A DNA stretch of 45,718 nucleotides from Nitrospirota bacterium (GCA_020851375.1 JADZCV010000003.1:1-45718), one strand, 5' to 3'. Positions 24,646-34,789 are shown, counted from the first letter of the stretch. Program-made: numbers and translations. The notes: a model not told the origin generated them from the letters alone.

Positions 24646-27447
24646 ATGGAAAAAGACTACAAAGACACGCTCAACCTGCCTCAGACCGACTTTCCCATGA
24701 AGGCTAACCTCACTAAGATGGAAGAGGTGATGCTTGAGAGATGGAAGACAGAAAATACTTACGGAAAACTAAGAGTACAGCGCAGGGGTAAAAAGAAATA
24801 CATACTTCATGACGGGCCGCCGTATGCCAACGGTAACATCCATATCGGACACGCCCTGAATAAAATCCTGAAAGACATAATCATCAGATCAAAGACCATG
24901 GAGGGGTTTGATTCTCCATACATACCTGGGTGGGACTGCCACGGCCTTCCTATAGAACATCAGGTGGATAAGCAGCTTGGCCCTAAGAAAAAAGAGATGA
25001 GCCGGCATGACATAAGAAAACTGTGCCGTGAGTATGCAGAAAAGTATGTGAATATTCAGCGTGAGGAGTTCAGGCGGCTTGGTATATTTGGGGAGTGGGA
25101 TTCTCCATATCTGACGCTGGCCCACTCATATGAGGCCACGATTATACGGGAGTTCGGAAGGTTTGTGGAAAACGGCGGCGTGTACAAAAGAAAGAAACCT
25201 GTGCTCTGGTGCATGTCATGTGAGACAGCGCTTGCAGAGGCAGAGGTCGAATATGCCGATGACACTTCGCCTTCGGTATATGTGAAATTTCCGCACAAGT
25301 CTGGCATTGATGAACGCATCCCCGCGCTTAAAGGAAGAGGCGTCTCAGTCGTTATATGGACGACCACACCATGGACGCTCCCTGCAAATCTGGCGGTGTG
25401 CCTCCATGCTAACTTTACCTATGTTGCCGCAGATATTAACGGTGACGTACTCATCATGGCCAGGGATTTACTTCCATCATTCCTCGAAAAAACAGGTAAT
25501 CCTGCAGCATCAGTTCTAACTGAATTTAAGGGGTCTGTGCTTGAAGGCGTCATATTGTCTCACCCCTTTATCTCCAGAGATTCTATCATTGTTCATGGAG
25601 ATTACGTTACACTCGATCAGGGCACCGGATGTGTTCACACAGCACCTGGTCATGGTGAAGAGGACTATGAAACAGGGCTCAAATACGGCCTTGACATTTA
25701 TTCGCCTGTTGACAGCAGGGGGAGATTTGCCGCTGATGTCCCATACTTTGCAGGCATGCAGGTCTTTGAGGCAAATAAATTCATAGTAGAAAAGATGCAG
25801 GAGCTTGGCGTGCTTCTGAAAGAAGAGAAGATATCCCACTCCTATCCGCATTGCTGGCGCTGTAAGAAGCCGGTTATATTCCGCGCCACTGAGCAGTGGT
25901 TCATATCCATGGAAACGGGTGACCTGAGGAAGAAGGCGCTGGAGGCCATTGAATCTGTCTCGTGGATCCCGAGATGGGGGAGGGACAGGATTCACGGGAT
26001 GATTTCTGTCAGACCTGACTGGTGCATATCAAGACAGAGGACATGGGGTGTCCCGATCATCGCCTTTACATGCAAGAAATGCGGTCATTTACTGCTTGAC
26101 AAAAAAGTGGTTGATCATGTGGCAGGGCTTGCTGAAGGACACGGAGCAGATATATGGTTCTCTGCTGATACGGAAAAACTCCTGCCTGGTGAAATATCCT
26201 GCACAAAGTGCAGCGGCAGGGAATGGGAACGCGAGATGGACATACTTGATGTGTGGTTTGATTCAGGCGTCAGCCACGCCGCTGTCCTCGAGAAAAATCC
26301 TGGGCTTTCCTGGCCGGCAGATATGTATCTCGAAGGGAGTGACCAGCACAGGGGGTGGTTCCACAGTTCATTGCTCGAAGCAATAGGCACACGCAACAAG
26401 GCCCCGTACAGGTCTGTCCTGACTCACGGGTTTGTCGTTGACGGAAGCGGAAGAAAGATGTCCAAGTCTGCAGGCAATGTGATCGCACCGCAGGAGGTCA
26501 TAAATCAATACGGGGCTGAGATACTAAGGCTGTGGGTTGCTGCAGAGGATTACAGGGACGATATAAGGATATCAAAAGATATACTTGTCCAGCTTACTGA
26601 GGCCTACAGAAGGATCAGGAATACCTGCAGGTTCCTCCTCGGAAATCTAACTGACTTTAATCCTCACCTCAATCAGATATCAGTTGATGAACTGCAGGAG
26701 ATAGACAGGTGGGCGCTTCACAGATTGCAAAAACTTACCGGACGTGTGAAAAAGGCATACGCAGATTTTGAATTTCACGCGGTCTTTCATGCACTGCATA
26801 ACTTCTGTCTGGTTGACATGAGCGCTATCTATCTCGATATTCTAAAGGACCGGCTGTACACATTTCATAAGGACTCGAAAGGACGACGCGCCGCCCAGTT
26901 TACGATCTATCAAATTCTGACTGCAATTGTAAAGCTCATGGCGCCTGTACTCTCTTTTACAGCCGATGAAGTATGGGGATATGTCACAAAAATAAATAGT
27001 GATGAATTAACAGAGAGCGTTCACCTGAGTTTTTTCCCTGAAATCAATCAGTCATATGTCAATGAGGATCTGGATGAAAAGTGGGTCAGACTGCTGAAGG
27101 TCAGGGGTGAAGTGGCCAAAGCGCTCGAGATTGCACGCAAGGACAGGCTCATAGGGCACTCTTTAGAGGCGCATGTTGACATATTTTCAGATGAGGAGCT
27201 GCACTCATTTCTGGAGGGCAATTCAAGTGGGCTTGTATCATTCTTTATTGTCTCTTCTGTAACAACTCATAACAACCCGCCGCCTCCGGATATATTTCAG
27301 AGCAGTGAGATCAATGGGCTGTCAGTAAAGGTATCAAGGGCGCAAGGCATAAAATGCAGCCGCTGCTGGAATTACAGTGATTCAGTCGGGCAGGACACAG
27401 GACATCCGTCAGTTTGCAGCCGCTGTGCAGAAGCATTAAGCTCATGA
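24646..27447 (+). CDS. ileS: Isoleucyl-tRNA synthetase
   Basis: The 933-residue class I synthetase charges tRNA-Ile. It has HIGH at 66-69 (PPYANGNIHIGHA), the editing domain with WTTTPWTLPANLA and the DHTAPGHGEED-like segment (here VHTAPGHGEEDY), KMSKS at 604-608 and a C-terminal zinc finger CSRCWNYSD...CSRC. Length and the C-terminal zinc motif are typical of the bacterial type. Its stop overlaps the lspA start (ATGA), the usual ileS-lspA order. Confidence 0.97.
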   Translation: MEKDYKDTLNLPQTDFPMKANLTKMEEVMLERWKTENTYGKLRVQRRGKKKYILHDGPPYANGNIHIGHALNKILKDIIIRSKTMEGFDSPYIPGWDCHGLPIEHQVDKQLGPKKKEMSRHDIRKLCREYAEKYVNIQREEFRRLGIFGEWDSPYLTLAHSYEATIIREFGRFVENGGVYKRKKPVLWCMSCETALAEAEVEYADDTSPSVYVKFPHKSGIDERIPALKGRGVSVVIWTTTPWTLPANLAVCLHANFTYVAADINGDVLIMARDLLPSFLEKTGNPAASVLTEFKGSVLEGVILSHPFISRDSIIVHGDYVTLDQGTGCVHTAPGHGEEDYETGLKYGLDIYSPVDSRGRFAADVPYFAGMQVFEANKFIVEKMQELGVLLKEEKISHSYPHCWRCKKPVIFRATEQWFISMETGDLRKKALEAIESVSWIPRWGRDRIHGMISVRPDWCISRQRTWGVPIIAFTCKKCGHLLLDKKVVDHVAGLAEGHGADIWFSADTEKLLPGEISCTKCSGREWEREMDILDVWFDSGVSHAAVLEKNPGLSWPADMYLEGSDQHRGWFHSSLLEAIGTRNKAPYRSVLTHGFVVDGSGRKMSKSAGNVIAPQEVINQYGAEILRLWVAAEDYRDDIRISKDILVQLTEAYRRIRNTCRFLLGNLTDFNPHLNQISVDELQEIDRWALHRLQKLTGRVKKAYADFEFHAVFHALHNFCLVDMSAIYLDILKDRLYTFHKDSKGRRAAQFTIYQILTAIVKLMAPVLSFTADEVWGYVTKINSDELTESVHLSFFPEINQSYVNEDLDEKWVRLLKVRGEVAKALEIARKDRLIGHSLEAHVDIFSDEELHSFLEGNSSGLVSFFIVSSVTTHNNPPPPDIFQSSEINGLSVKVSRAQGIKCSRCWNYSDSVGQDTGHPSVCSRCAEALSS

Positions 27448-27935
27448 ATAAATACTTGCTATTGACAGTAGTGGCCGGCGGGGTTACTATAGTAGATCAG
27501 TTATCCAAGTATGCAGTACAACATATGCTGACACTTCACAATCCTATTGAGGTAATACCTGGATTCTTTAATATCACTTATATCTTCAATCCAGGGGCGG
27601 CATTTGGTCTTTTCGGAAACATTAGTGAAACAGCACGGATGATAATACTAATCGGAATCTCTTTAATTGCCTGCGCCCTCTTTTTCTATATGTACATAAA
27701 GATCAGAGAAAGGGATAACATCATTCTTATACCTGTTGCCATGATACTTGGAGGGGCAGCCGGAAATCTTATAGACCGTGCAAGGTTTCAGATGGTCGTA
27801 GACTTCCTCGATTTCCACTGGGGACGATATCATTGGCCTGCGTTTAATATTGCAGACTCTGCCATAACAATTGGCACTGTAATTCTCGTTGCGGCAATTC
27901 TATTTACCGAAAAAGGACGCATCCTGAATGTTTGA
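27444..27935 (+). CDS. lspA: Lipoprotein signal peptidase II
   Basis: The 163-residue inner-membrane aspartyl protease removes signal peptides from lipoproteins after lipidation. It has four hydrophobic segments and the motifs DQLSKYAV, FNPGAAFGLF, GGAAGNLIDRARFQMVVDF and FNIADSAI; the last two carry the catalytic Asp pair. The ATG at 27444 overlaps the ileS stop. At least one likely lipoprotein substrate (the SurA-like protein at 39994-40560) is in the window. Confidence 0.95.
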   Translation: MNKYLLLTVVAGGVTIVDQLSKYAVQHMLTLHNPIEVIPGFFNITYIFNPGAAFGLFGNISETARMIILIGISLIACALFFYMYIKIRERDNIILIPVAMILGGAAGNLIDRARFQMVVDFLDFHWGRYHWPAFNIADSAITIGTVILVAAILFTEKGRILNV

Positions 27936-27949
27936 AGGAGTATTTCAGA

Positions 27950-28540
27950 GTGAATAAGGCATGGGAAAGATTATTAAGTAAGGCAATTATGACGCTCGAG
28001 GAAGGTAACTGGCTAAGGGCCGTTCAGTATCTTAAGAGATCGTGTGAGTTATACCCGGATCAGGTAGACGCTCATTGTGAACTTGCGGATATATACCTGC
28101 AACTGGGTCATGTTGATGCTGCCCATGAGGTAGTGCAGCAGGCACTGGCTGCTGATCCGCTGGATGCATCCTGCAACTTTCTTCTTGGCAATATCTACCT
28201 TGCACAGGGAAGGGTACGGGATGCGCTAAAGATTTATCTGTATCTCGAAAAGATGACCGATGAACCTTCCCCTGAGCTCCTCTTTAACATTGCCTCTGCC
28301 TTTGACAAAAAAGGGGATAAAAAAAAGGCATTAAATTACGCAATATATGCAACTGAAGAAGACCCGTCTTATATAGAGGCTTATGAGTTAACCGGCAGGC
28401 TCTTTTTTGAGATGGGTGAATTAACTGAGGCAAAAAACGCCTATCAGGAAATCCTTACCATTGAAAGAAATAATGCAAATGCCCGCCAGATGCTCTATGT
28501 CATCTTTACCAGGGAGAACCGGATCTCAGAAAAAAAATAG
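27950..28540 (+). CDS. Tetratricopeptide repeat protein
   Basis: The 196-residue protein is built of about five TPR motifs, for example WLRAVQYLKRSCELYPDQVD, HVDAAHEVVQQALAADPLDA and EAYELTGRLFFEMGELTEA, with the usual A/G-x-A-x-x-Y spacing. There is no signal peptide, so it is probably cytoplasmic. I use the GTG at 27950 with AAGGAG 9 bases upstream; a TTG at 27932 overlapping the lspA stop is the alternative. It lies between lspA and rluD in one run of genes. TPRs mediate protein binding; no partner is indicated. Confidence 0.75.
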   Translation: MNKAWERLLSKAIMTLEEGNWLRAVQYLKRSCELYPDQVDAHCELADIYLQLGHVDAAHEVVQQALAADPLDASCNFLLGNIYLAQGRVRDALKIYLYLEKMTDEPSPELLFNIASAFDKKGDKKKALNYAIYATEEDPSYIEAYELTGRLFFEMGELTEAKNAYQEILTIERNNANARQMLYVIFTRENRISEKK

Positions 28541-28545
28541 AAATT

Positions 28546-29484
28546 ATGCCTATAGTGAAGATACTAAGGGTATCTCCTTACAGCGACGCCAAAAGGATTG
28601 ACCAGTACGTAACAAATCTCCTGCCACTTTCACGGACCACTGTTCAGAAGCTGCTTAAATTAAAACTGATTACGGTTAATAGCGAACCGGTTAAGGCAAA
28701 TTACAAGATCCGTCCTGACGATGAGATAAAGATAGAAATCCCAGGGCCAACACCCCTCCCTTTGGAACCAGAGGCTATCCCGATTAATATAGTTTATGAG
28801 GATGAGCATCTCCTGATAGTAAATAAGCCTTCGGGAATGGTTGTGCATCCTTCACCGGGTCATTACAGCGGCACCCTTGTACATGCCCTTCTTCATCACT
28901 GTAAGGACTTAAAGGGGATAGGAGGCCGTGAGAGGCCTGGCATTGTGCACAGGTTGGATAAAGACACATCCGGTGTCCTTGTTATTGCCAAGAGTGACCT
29001 TGTGCACCGTCACTTATCAAAACAGTTTAAGGATCGTACGGTCAACAAGGTGTACATCGCCCTCGTTCAGGGTGTGATGAAAAAAAACAGGGGTGAGATT
29101 GACCTGCCCATTGGCAGGGATACAAAGGACAGAAAGAAGTTCTCATCCCGTACGATAAAACCCAAACACGCAAAAACACTCTACAGGGTAATAAAACGTT
29201 TTAAGAATGCAAGCCTTCTGGAATTAAGGCCAGAGACAGGCAGGACCCACCAGTTGAGGGTACATCTCGCACATCTCAATCACCCTGTTGCAGGTGACAG
29301 TTTTTATGGAGGAAGGGGCTATTCAAAACTCGGGAACATTATGATAGACCGGCTTATGCTGCATGCGATGAGACTTGGCTTTACACATCCGGTCACAGGG
29401 AAATACATGGAGTTTGAACCACCCCTGCCTGATAATATGAAGATAATTTTGGAACGGTTCAGTGGACAATTGTCTGCAAAATAA
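28546..29484 (+). CDS. rluD: Ribosomal large subunit pseudouridine synthase, RluD type
   Basis: The 312-residue protein has an N-terminal S4 RNA-binding domain (about 16-75) and the RluA-family catalytic domain with HRLDKDTSGVLV (catalytic Asp 138) and ETGRTHQLRVHL. RluD modifies helix 69 of 23S rRNA; RluC and other family members share these motifs, so the exact target is inferred from overall similarity and from the common lspA-rluD neighbourhood. It begins 5 bases after the TPR gene. Confidence 0.88.
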   Translation: MPIVKILRVSPYSDAKRIDQYVTNLLPLSRTTVQKLLKLKLITVNSEPVKANYKIRPDDEIKIEIPGPTPLPLEPEAIPINIVYEDEHLLIVNKPSGMVVHPSPGHYSGTLVHALLHHCKDLKGIGGRERPGIVHRLDKDTSGVLVIAKSDLVHRHLSKQFKDRTVNKVYIALVQGVMKKNRGEIDLPIGRDTKDRKKFSSRTIKPKHAKTLYRVIKRFKNASLLELRPETGRTHQLRVHLAHLNHPVAGDSFYGGRGYSKLGNIMIDRLMLHAMRLGFTHPVTGKYMEFEPPLPDNMKIILERFSGQLSAK

Positions 29485-29488
29485 TTTA

Positions 29489-29518
29489 TTGACAAAAGAA
29501 TTTTATAAATGTTAGTAT
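29489..29518 (+). promoter_or_regulatory. Predicted sigma70-type promoter of the ferredoxin gene
   Basis: A perfect TTGACA (29489-29494) is followed after 18 bases by TAGTAT (29513-29518), in an AT-rich spacer. A strong AAAGGAG ribosome site precedes the ferredoxin ATG. Prediction from consensus. Confidence 0.5.
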
Positions 29519-29527
29519 TCTCTTTAA

Positions 29528-29809
<282 letters not shown>

Positions 29810-29825
29810 CTTTTATATTTTTGAA

Positions 29826-29853
29826 AAAGGCGGGGCATACGCATCCCGCCTTT
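29826..29853. terminator. Bidirectional terminator between ferredoxin and HD-GYP genes
   Basis: AAAGGCGGG (29826-29834) pairs perfectly with CCCGCCTTT (29845-29853) around a 10-base loop. A-rich bases precede and T-rich bases follow, so it can work on both strands. The two genes converge here; the stop of the HD-GYP gene begins at 29853. Confidence 0.8.
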
Positions 29854-31112
29854 CATTTTACCGCATCAGACACTGGAATATCAGTAAACTGGTTTACATC
29901 AATTCCATAGGCAGCAGGATCTAGTTCTTTCACGATCGAATAGGCAAATTCCCCCTTATCATTTTTCTCTACTGCCAAATCAATTTCAACAGGTTTTTGT
30001 ACCTTCTTATCCCTATCCAGTATTATAAAAACCCGGGGCCGCAATAAACTCACATGATTTACAGACATGACTATTCCGCACTGTCCGGTATTTAATTCCA
30101 CCAATGAGTTAAACGGGTATATGCCAATACACTGCACAAACCGTTCTACCAGGGCCTTGTCAAAAAGTGTATCTCCCCATTCATACAATCTCCTGACTGT
30201 TGCATGACAGGTTGCAGCCTTATGATACACCCTTTCATATGTCAGCGCATCGTATACATCTGATATACTTGCAATCTGTCCCTCACGGCTTATATGGCTG
30301 CCGGATAGACCGTGAGGATAGCCTGATCCATTAAACCGTTCATGGTGCTGCATTGCAACCAGCATGGCCTCTTCCGGTATGTTATCATACTTTCGCAATA
30401 TCTCACCACCCAATGACACATGACGCTTCATTATCCCGTATTCGGCCTCCGTATACTTTCCAGGTTTGTTCAGGATGCTTTCAGGAATCATCGTCTTTCC
30501 TATATCATGTAATATTCCGCCAAATCCTATATTCTCCAATTGCGTCTTTGACATCCCGATGTGACGCGCAAACGACACTGCAAGAATGCTGATATTTACA
30601 CAATGCATGAATGTATAATCATCATAATCCTTAAGGTTGGTCAGACACAACAATGCATCCCTGTTCCTGATTACACTGTCAACGATATCTCCAACCTGCT
30701 CCTTCACGGCCTTGACCTCAATTGCCTTTCCCATCCTTACATCATTAAATACACTCTTTACGACATTTGTAACATTACTTTTGATTTCCCTTGCCCTCGG
30801 CAATTCTTCCTCAACCTTCAGAGGATCAGTATTCTCAGGCAATACAGAAGGTCTCAGCGGTTCCCTTGGGGGTGCGGAAGAGAGATGCGACTTTTCATTT
30901 GTATCCAGGACCGGTTTATCCTCAATATCTTCCCCTTTATCCGTATTTATCGTTACATACTGAATCCCGGAACTGACCATCTTGTCAATCTGAACCTGGT
31001 TCTTTATTAATTTTTTATGAAAGAAAAACGGGGTGTCTATCCATGGACGGTCAAGCCCTTCAACAAACATGCCTGTCTTGAGTTTCTGTATAGGGATCTT
31101 CTTCGATGACAT
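29853..31112 (-). CDS. HD-GYP domain protein, probable cyclic di-GMP phosphodiesterase
   Basis: The 419-residue protein has an N-terminal DUF3391-type region (KIPIQKLKTGMFVEGLDRPW) with a linker, then an HD-GYP domain: HDIGK at 202-206, MQHHERFNGSGYPHGL at 254-269 (HHE..GYP complete) and SISDVYDALT. These metal ligands predict hydrolysis of cyclic di-GMP. There is no membrane segment, so it is cytoplasmic. A hypothetical protein with an RRSGTDRR tail lies 81 bases upstream on the same strand. YajQ, a reported cyclic di-GMP binder in some bacteria, is encoded 3 kb away. Confidence 0.9.
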   Translation of the reverse strand: MSSKKIPIQKLKTGMFVEGLDRPWIDTPFFFHKKLIKNQVQIDKMVSSGIQYVTINTDKGEDIEDKPVLDTNEKSHLSSAPPREPLRPSVLPENTDPLKVEEELPRAREIKSNVTNVVKSVFNDVRMGKAIEVKAVKEQVGDIVDSVIRNRDALLCLTNLKDYDDYTFMHCVNISILAVSFARHIGMSKTQLENIGFGGILHDIGKTMIPESILNKPGKYTEAEYGIMKRHVSLGGEILRKYDNIPEEAMLVAMQHHERFNGSGYPHGLSGSHISREGQIASISDVYDALTYERVYHKAATCHATVRRLYEWGDTLFDKALVERFVQCIGIYPFNSLVELNTGQCGIVMSVNHVSLLRPRVFIILDRDKKVQKPVEIDLAVEKNDKGEFAYSIVKELDPAAYGIDVNQFTDIPVSDAVK

Positions 31113-31193
31113 ACACTTTTAACCCAAATAAAAAAAGGATTTTTATAACGTGAACACGCTACTATTTCGGACAAACCGGTGAATAGATTAAGG

Positions 31194-31814
31194 TTACAAT
31201 CTGCAGGTTATTTTGACAAGCCGTTCATGCCTTCTGTCACTATTTCGCCGGTCAGGGCTCCCGGCAGGGGCATTTCCTCCCCTCCTGTCTGTACCGGAAC
31301 GTCTTTCAACAATACATGACTTAAGTTCCCGGACTTTGTGAAGAAATTCTTCGTCATATGAATAGGCTTCAATCCCTGAAACAAGATTTCCCATATTCCT
31401 GCGGGTCTCAAGATGCATCTCAGTGAGAATATCGAAATACGGTTCCTGCGGCAATTTGATAATTTCATTGAAGATACCCTGTATTTCAAGTACCTCTAAA
31501 TAAAAGGCGATCTTTAAGGCACGATTAATGTCAAGACCGTCTTTAATCTCCTGCCTGTATCTTTGAATAATCATCAGTATTTCATCATAATTAACATCCC
31601 TGCCTACAATTGCTGAAGAGGTATGGGGTATGGTGGGCATAATAGAAATGCATCTGTTCAATAAATCAGTCTGATTTTCTTCACCCTGCAGCATCTCCTC
31701 CCACAAAGTCCTGTATCCGACATTGTCGTAGAAATGCTCGAGAAGACCTTGATACAGATCTTCCATACCCTTAACGATTTGTTGTATAGAACCAAATACT
31801 TTTTCAATAGTCAT
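31194..31814 (-). CDS. Uncharacterised helical protein with RRSGTDRR tail
   Basis: I cannot name this 206-residue protein. Residues 1-165 look all-helical, with EXXH-like positions (EMHLETRRNMGNL) that hint at a ferritin/rubrerythrin-like or haemerythrin-like fold, but a full metal site is not evident. The C-terminal RRSGTDRR and DRRNSDRR repeats resemble the arginine-rich motif that often precedes PilZ domains or ends signalling proteins. It lies upstream of and parallel to the HD-GYP gene, and divergent from hemL, which suggests a link to cyclic di-GMP signalling. That is inference. Confidence 0.6.
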   Translation of the reverse strand: MTIEKVFGSIQQIVKGMEDLYQGLLEHFYDNVGYRTLWEEMLQGEENQTDLLNRCISIMPTIPHTSSAIVGRDVNYDEILMIIQRYRQEIKDGLDINRALKIAFYLEVLEIQGIFNEIIKLPQEPYFDILTEMHLETRRNMGNLVSGIEAYSYDEEFLHKVRELKSCIVERRSGTDRRGGNAPAGSPDRRNSDRRHERLVKITCRL

Positions 31815-31822
31815 GTTTAGAC

Positions 31823-31852
31823 TTGAACCCTATCTGACTTTAATGATATAAA
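31823..31852 (+). promoter_or_regulatory. Predicted sigma70-type promoter of hemL
   Basis: TTGAAC (31823-31828) and TATAAA (31847-31852) are 18 bases apart, in the divergent gap between hemL and the hypothetical gene. A GGAGG ribosome site follows 5 bases before the hemL ATG. Confidence 0.45.
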
Positions 31853-31899
31853 TTTTAGCATCATTATTCGTTTTTCCACAAGAAAAAACTGGAGGTCTG

Positions 31900-33183
31900 A
31901 TGAAGAGAGACAAATCATTAGCGTTGTTTGAGAGAGCACAAAAACTAATGCCAGGCGGAGTCAATAGTCCGGTCAGGGCATTCAGGGCCGTAGGGGGACA
32001 GCCAATATTTATTGACAGGGCATCGGGCTGTCTCTTATATGATGCAGATGGTAATGAGTATATTGACTATGTCCTGTCATGGGGTCCTATGATTGCAGGC
32101 CACACACACCCTGAGGTCACGAGGGCCTTAACAGAGGCAATTACAAAGGGTACCAGTTTCGGGGCGCCGACAGCCCTTGAGATAGAATTGACGGGAATGG
32201 TCAGGGATGCGTATCCATCTATGGAATTAATCAGACTGGTTAATTCCGGCACTGAGGCAACCATGAGCGCCATCAGGCTTGCAAGGGGATATACGAAGAG
32301 GGACAAGATTATCAAATTTGAAGGTTGCTACCACGGACATGCAGACAGCCTCCTCGTAAAGGCCGGTTCAGGCGCTGCAACACTTGGTGTCCCCGACAGC
32401 CTCGGTGTGCCTGTTGATTTTGCCAAAAACACCATAACTATTCCATTTAACAATACTGACGCACTGGAAGATGTAATGGAAAACTGCGGAGATGACGTTG
32501 CATGCATAATTGTGGAACCCGTCCCTGGTAATATGGGCGTAGTACCTCCGGAGAAGGGGTATCTTATGTTCCTGAGGGATATTTCCCAGCAGTTCGGTGT
32601 CCTTCTGATATTTGATGAAGTCATGAGCGGATTCAGAGTCGCTTACGGCGGAGCTCAGGAACTATATGGCATCACCCCGGACCTTACATGCCTTGGAAAG
32701 GTAATAGGGGGCGGTCTTCCTGTAGGGGCATATGGCGGCAAAAAAGAAATAATGGAAAAGATAGCGCCCCTCGGTCCTGTATACCAGGCGGGAACACTCT
32801 CAGGAAACCCACTCGCGATGACAGCAGGTATTGAAACTTTAAAGATACTCTCTAAGCCCGGGACATATGAAAGATTGAACAGGCTTTCAGAACAGTTGTC
32901 AGAGGGTCTCAAAGAAGCGGCCACTGGTGCGGGTGTGCCGGCATTTCATACGAGGGTGGGAAGCATGCTATGCACCTTCTTCACCAAAGGCCCTGTCACA
33001 GACTATGAAACTGCAAGGGGTTCGGACACCGCTGCCTTTGGTAAGTATTTTAACTCCATGCTGGAATCAGGGATTTACCTGGCGCCGTCTCAGTTCGAGG
33101 CTATATTTCTTTCAACGGCACATACAGAAGAACATATTGAGAAGACGATTAAGGCAGCTGATGCAGCATTCAGAAGGATATAG
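31900..33183 (+). CDS. hemL: Glutamate-1-semialdehyde 2,1-aminomutase
   Basis: The 427-residue PLP enzyme converts glutamate-1-semialdehyde to 5-aminolevulinate, the last step of the C5 route to haem and related tetrapyrroles. It shows [18 protein letters not shown] near the start, [51 protein letters not shown] and the PLP lysine in [17 protein letters not shown]. Length is standard. It is a single gene with its own promoter; tandem palindromic repeats follow its stop. Confidence 0.97.
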   Translation: MKRDKSLALFERAQKLMPGGVNSPVRAFRAVGGQPIFIDRASGCLLYDADGNEYIDYVLSWGPMIAGHTHPEVTRALTEAITKGTSFGAPTALEIELTGMVRDAYPSMELIRLVNSGTEATMSAIRLARGYTKRDKIIKFEGCYHGHADSLLVKAGSGAATLGVPDSLGVPVDFAKNTITIPFNNTDALEDVMENCGDDVACIIVEPVPGNMGVVPPEKGYLMFLRDISQQFGVLLIFDEVMSGFRVAYGGAQELYGITPDLTCLGKVIGGGLPVGAYGGKKEIMEKIAPLGPVYQAGTLSGNPLAMTAGIETLKILSKPGTYERLNRLSEQLSEGLKEAATGAGVPAFHTRVGSMLCTFFTKGPVTDYETARGSDTAAFGKYFNSMLESGIYLAPSQFEAIFLSTAHTEEHIEKTIKAADAAFRRI

Positions 33184-33189
33184 ATTTCA

Positions 33190-33588
33190 CTCGAAAATAC
33201 TCCTAAGTACCCGTCATTCCCACGGAACCTGTCCCAGCATGATTTTTCACCCGTCATTCCCACGCAAGTGGGAATCCAGAACCAGACCCCAGTCTGGATT
33301 CCCGCTTACGCGGGAATGACGTTTTTCATGACCCCTTGCGAGCCCAGAGCTGTGAGCTTGTCGAACAGTCGAAGGGCTCATGACGGTTCACCTGAAAATG
33401 CTTCTATTCACCCGTCATTCCCACGGAACCTGTCCCAGCATGATTTTTCACCCGTCATTCCCACACAAGTGGGAATCCAGAACCAGGCCCCGGCCTGGAT
33501 TCCCGCTTACGCGGGAATAACGTTTTTCATGACCCCTGGCGAGCCCGGAGCGGTGAGCTTGTCGAACAGTCGAAGGGCTCATGACAGC
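33190..33588. repeat. Tandem pair of about 200-bp repeats with GTCATTCC palindromes
   Basis: Two units (about 33190-33388 and 33389-33588) each contain a short partial palindrome, CCCAGCATGATTTTTCACCC, a full palindrome (GTCATTCCCAC..., to GCGGGAAT(G/A)AC) and the ending GAGCTTGTCGAACAGTCGAA. They differ at scattered bases. They fill the space between hemL and the convergent yajQ end. No gene is seen here on either strand. Confidence 0.85.
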
Positions 33589-34086
33589 TCACCTGTAGTT
33601 TATGAACTGCATATCTATCCCAAAGTCACTCTCACGAAGGAGTTTGATTACAGACTGAAGGTCATCCCTGTTTTTTCCTGATACCCTGAGCTGATCCCCC
33701 TGTATCTGTGACTGAACCTTAAGCTTGGTCTCCTTTATAGCCTTGACGATCTCTTTTGCCTTATCCGACGGGATACCCTGCTGCAGCTTAATACTCTGCC
33801 TGGCTGTGCCGCCGAGGGCAGACTCAATCTTCCCGTATGTTAATGCCTTCAGCGAAATCCCCCTTTTTACCAGTTTAGCCTGCAGTATATCAATAAGGCT
33901 CTTTAATTTATACTCATCATCAGAACTTACTACTATCTCATTATCCTTTTCTTCAAGTTTAACGTCGCTCTTGCTCCCTTTAAAATCGAATCTCTGACCG
34001 ACCTCCTTCAACGCCTGGTCTATAGCATTCTTTACCTCCTGCATATCTATTTTTGAAACAATGTCAAATGAATTATCCGATGCCAT
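33589..34086 (-). CDS. yajQ: YajQ-family nucleotide-binding protein
   Basis: The 165-residue protein matches YajQ (UPF0234) throughout: [46 protein letters not shown] and [10 protein letters not shown]. Length equals the family (about 163). YajQ proteins have two ferredoxin-like domains; some bind cyclic di-GMP and act with transcription factors, others bind nucleotides of unknown role. It is the last gene of rnj-ftsK-lolA-yajQ, 15 bases after lolA. Its C-terminal codons run into the tandem repeat. Confidence 0.93.
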   Translation of the reverse strand: MASDNSFDIVSKIDMQEVKNAIDQALKEVGQRFDFKGSKSDVKLEEKDNEIVVSSDDEYKLKSLIDILQAKLVKRGISLKALTYGKIESALGGTARQSIKLQQGIPSDKAKEIVKAIKETKLKVQSQIQGDQLRVSGKNRDDLQSVIKLLRESDFGIDMQFINYR

Positions 34087-34101
34087 CTAAACCCTCCTCT
34101 G

Positions 34102-34764
34102 TCAGTACTCCAGCACCTCAGTGCCAGCCGGTATCTTAAACTCAAACAGGCTGCCTTTAATCCCGCTGTTAATCTTTATCCCTGAAAAATTAAAGGAAAC
34201 CTTATTGCCGCTGATCTCGTATAGGATTAGTTTGTTAATATACGATGTTTCCTTATCTATCTCTGCAACAACCTCTTTAACCATCATTTTTTTCCTGGGA
34301 ATAAGTTTGAGCCTGGCAAGGCCGCCTGAGATATTTTGAACTGTTATAATAAAATCCTCGTCCCATTTTTCTATATTGGACAACAGTCCCATGGCTGGTT
34401 CAGCATCAGGGTGGGCTGAGACCTTCTGTATAATGGCCTGTTTCTGCTCATGGAAATAGAGAATAATCTTGTCGCCGTTTATAACGATATTCTGCTTAAC
34501 TGGTTTTGTATAATCCCATCTGACCTGTCCTGGCTTTTTCAGATATAACTTCCCCCTGAAGTTCCTGGCATCAAAACCCTTTATGTAGCTTTGCTGCACA
34601 AAATCAGAGGTAAGATCACTCACACCCTTGTAGGTTAATTGAACTCTGCTCAGGACATCAGCAGAATTTTCCTCCCCGAAAAGGACACCTGGAATAAAGA
34701 CCATTACAAAAACCAGTACTATTCCACATACTGTATTCCGTATCCTGAAACTGCCATCCGGCAC
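34102..34764 (-). CDS. lolA: Outer-membrane lipoprotein carrier protein
   Basis: The 220-residue protein carries lipoproteins across the periplasm from LolCDE to the outer membrane. After a signal peptide (hydrophobic residues about 11-28, ending FG-EE) it shows YKGVSDLTSDFVQQSYIKG, FRGKLYLKKPGQVRWDY and KQNIVINGDKIILYF, typical of LolA. It lies between ftsK and yajQ; ftsK-lolA is a common order. Start at 34764 chosen for the signal peptide. Confidence 0.92.
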   Translation of the reverse strand: MPDGSFRIRNTVCGIVLVFVMVFIPGVLFGEENSADVLSRVQLTYKGVSDLTSDFVQQSYIKGFDARNFRGKLYLKKPGQVRWDYTKPVKQNIVINGDKIILYFHEQKQAIIQKVSAHPDAEPAMGLLSNIEKWDEDFIITVQNISGGLARLKLIPRKKMMVKEVVAEIDKETSYINKLILYEISGNKVSFNFSGIKINSGIKGSLFEFKIPAGTEVLEY

Positions 34765-34789
34765 TCAGCACCCCCATATTACCAATTAC

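Noticed and set aside
33190-33681. Plus-strand open frames of 130 and 137 codons through the tandem repeats
   Set aside because: They consist of translated palindromic repeats and have no protein features.
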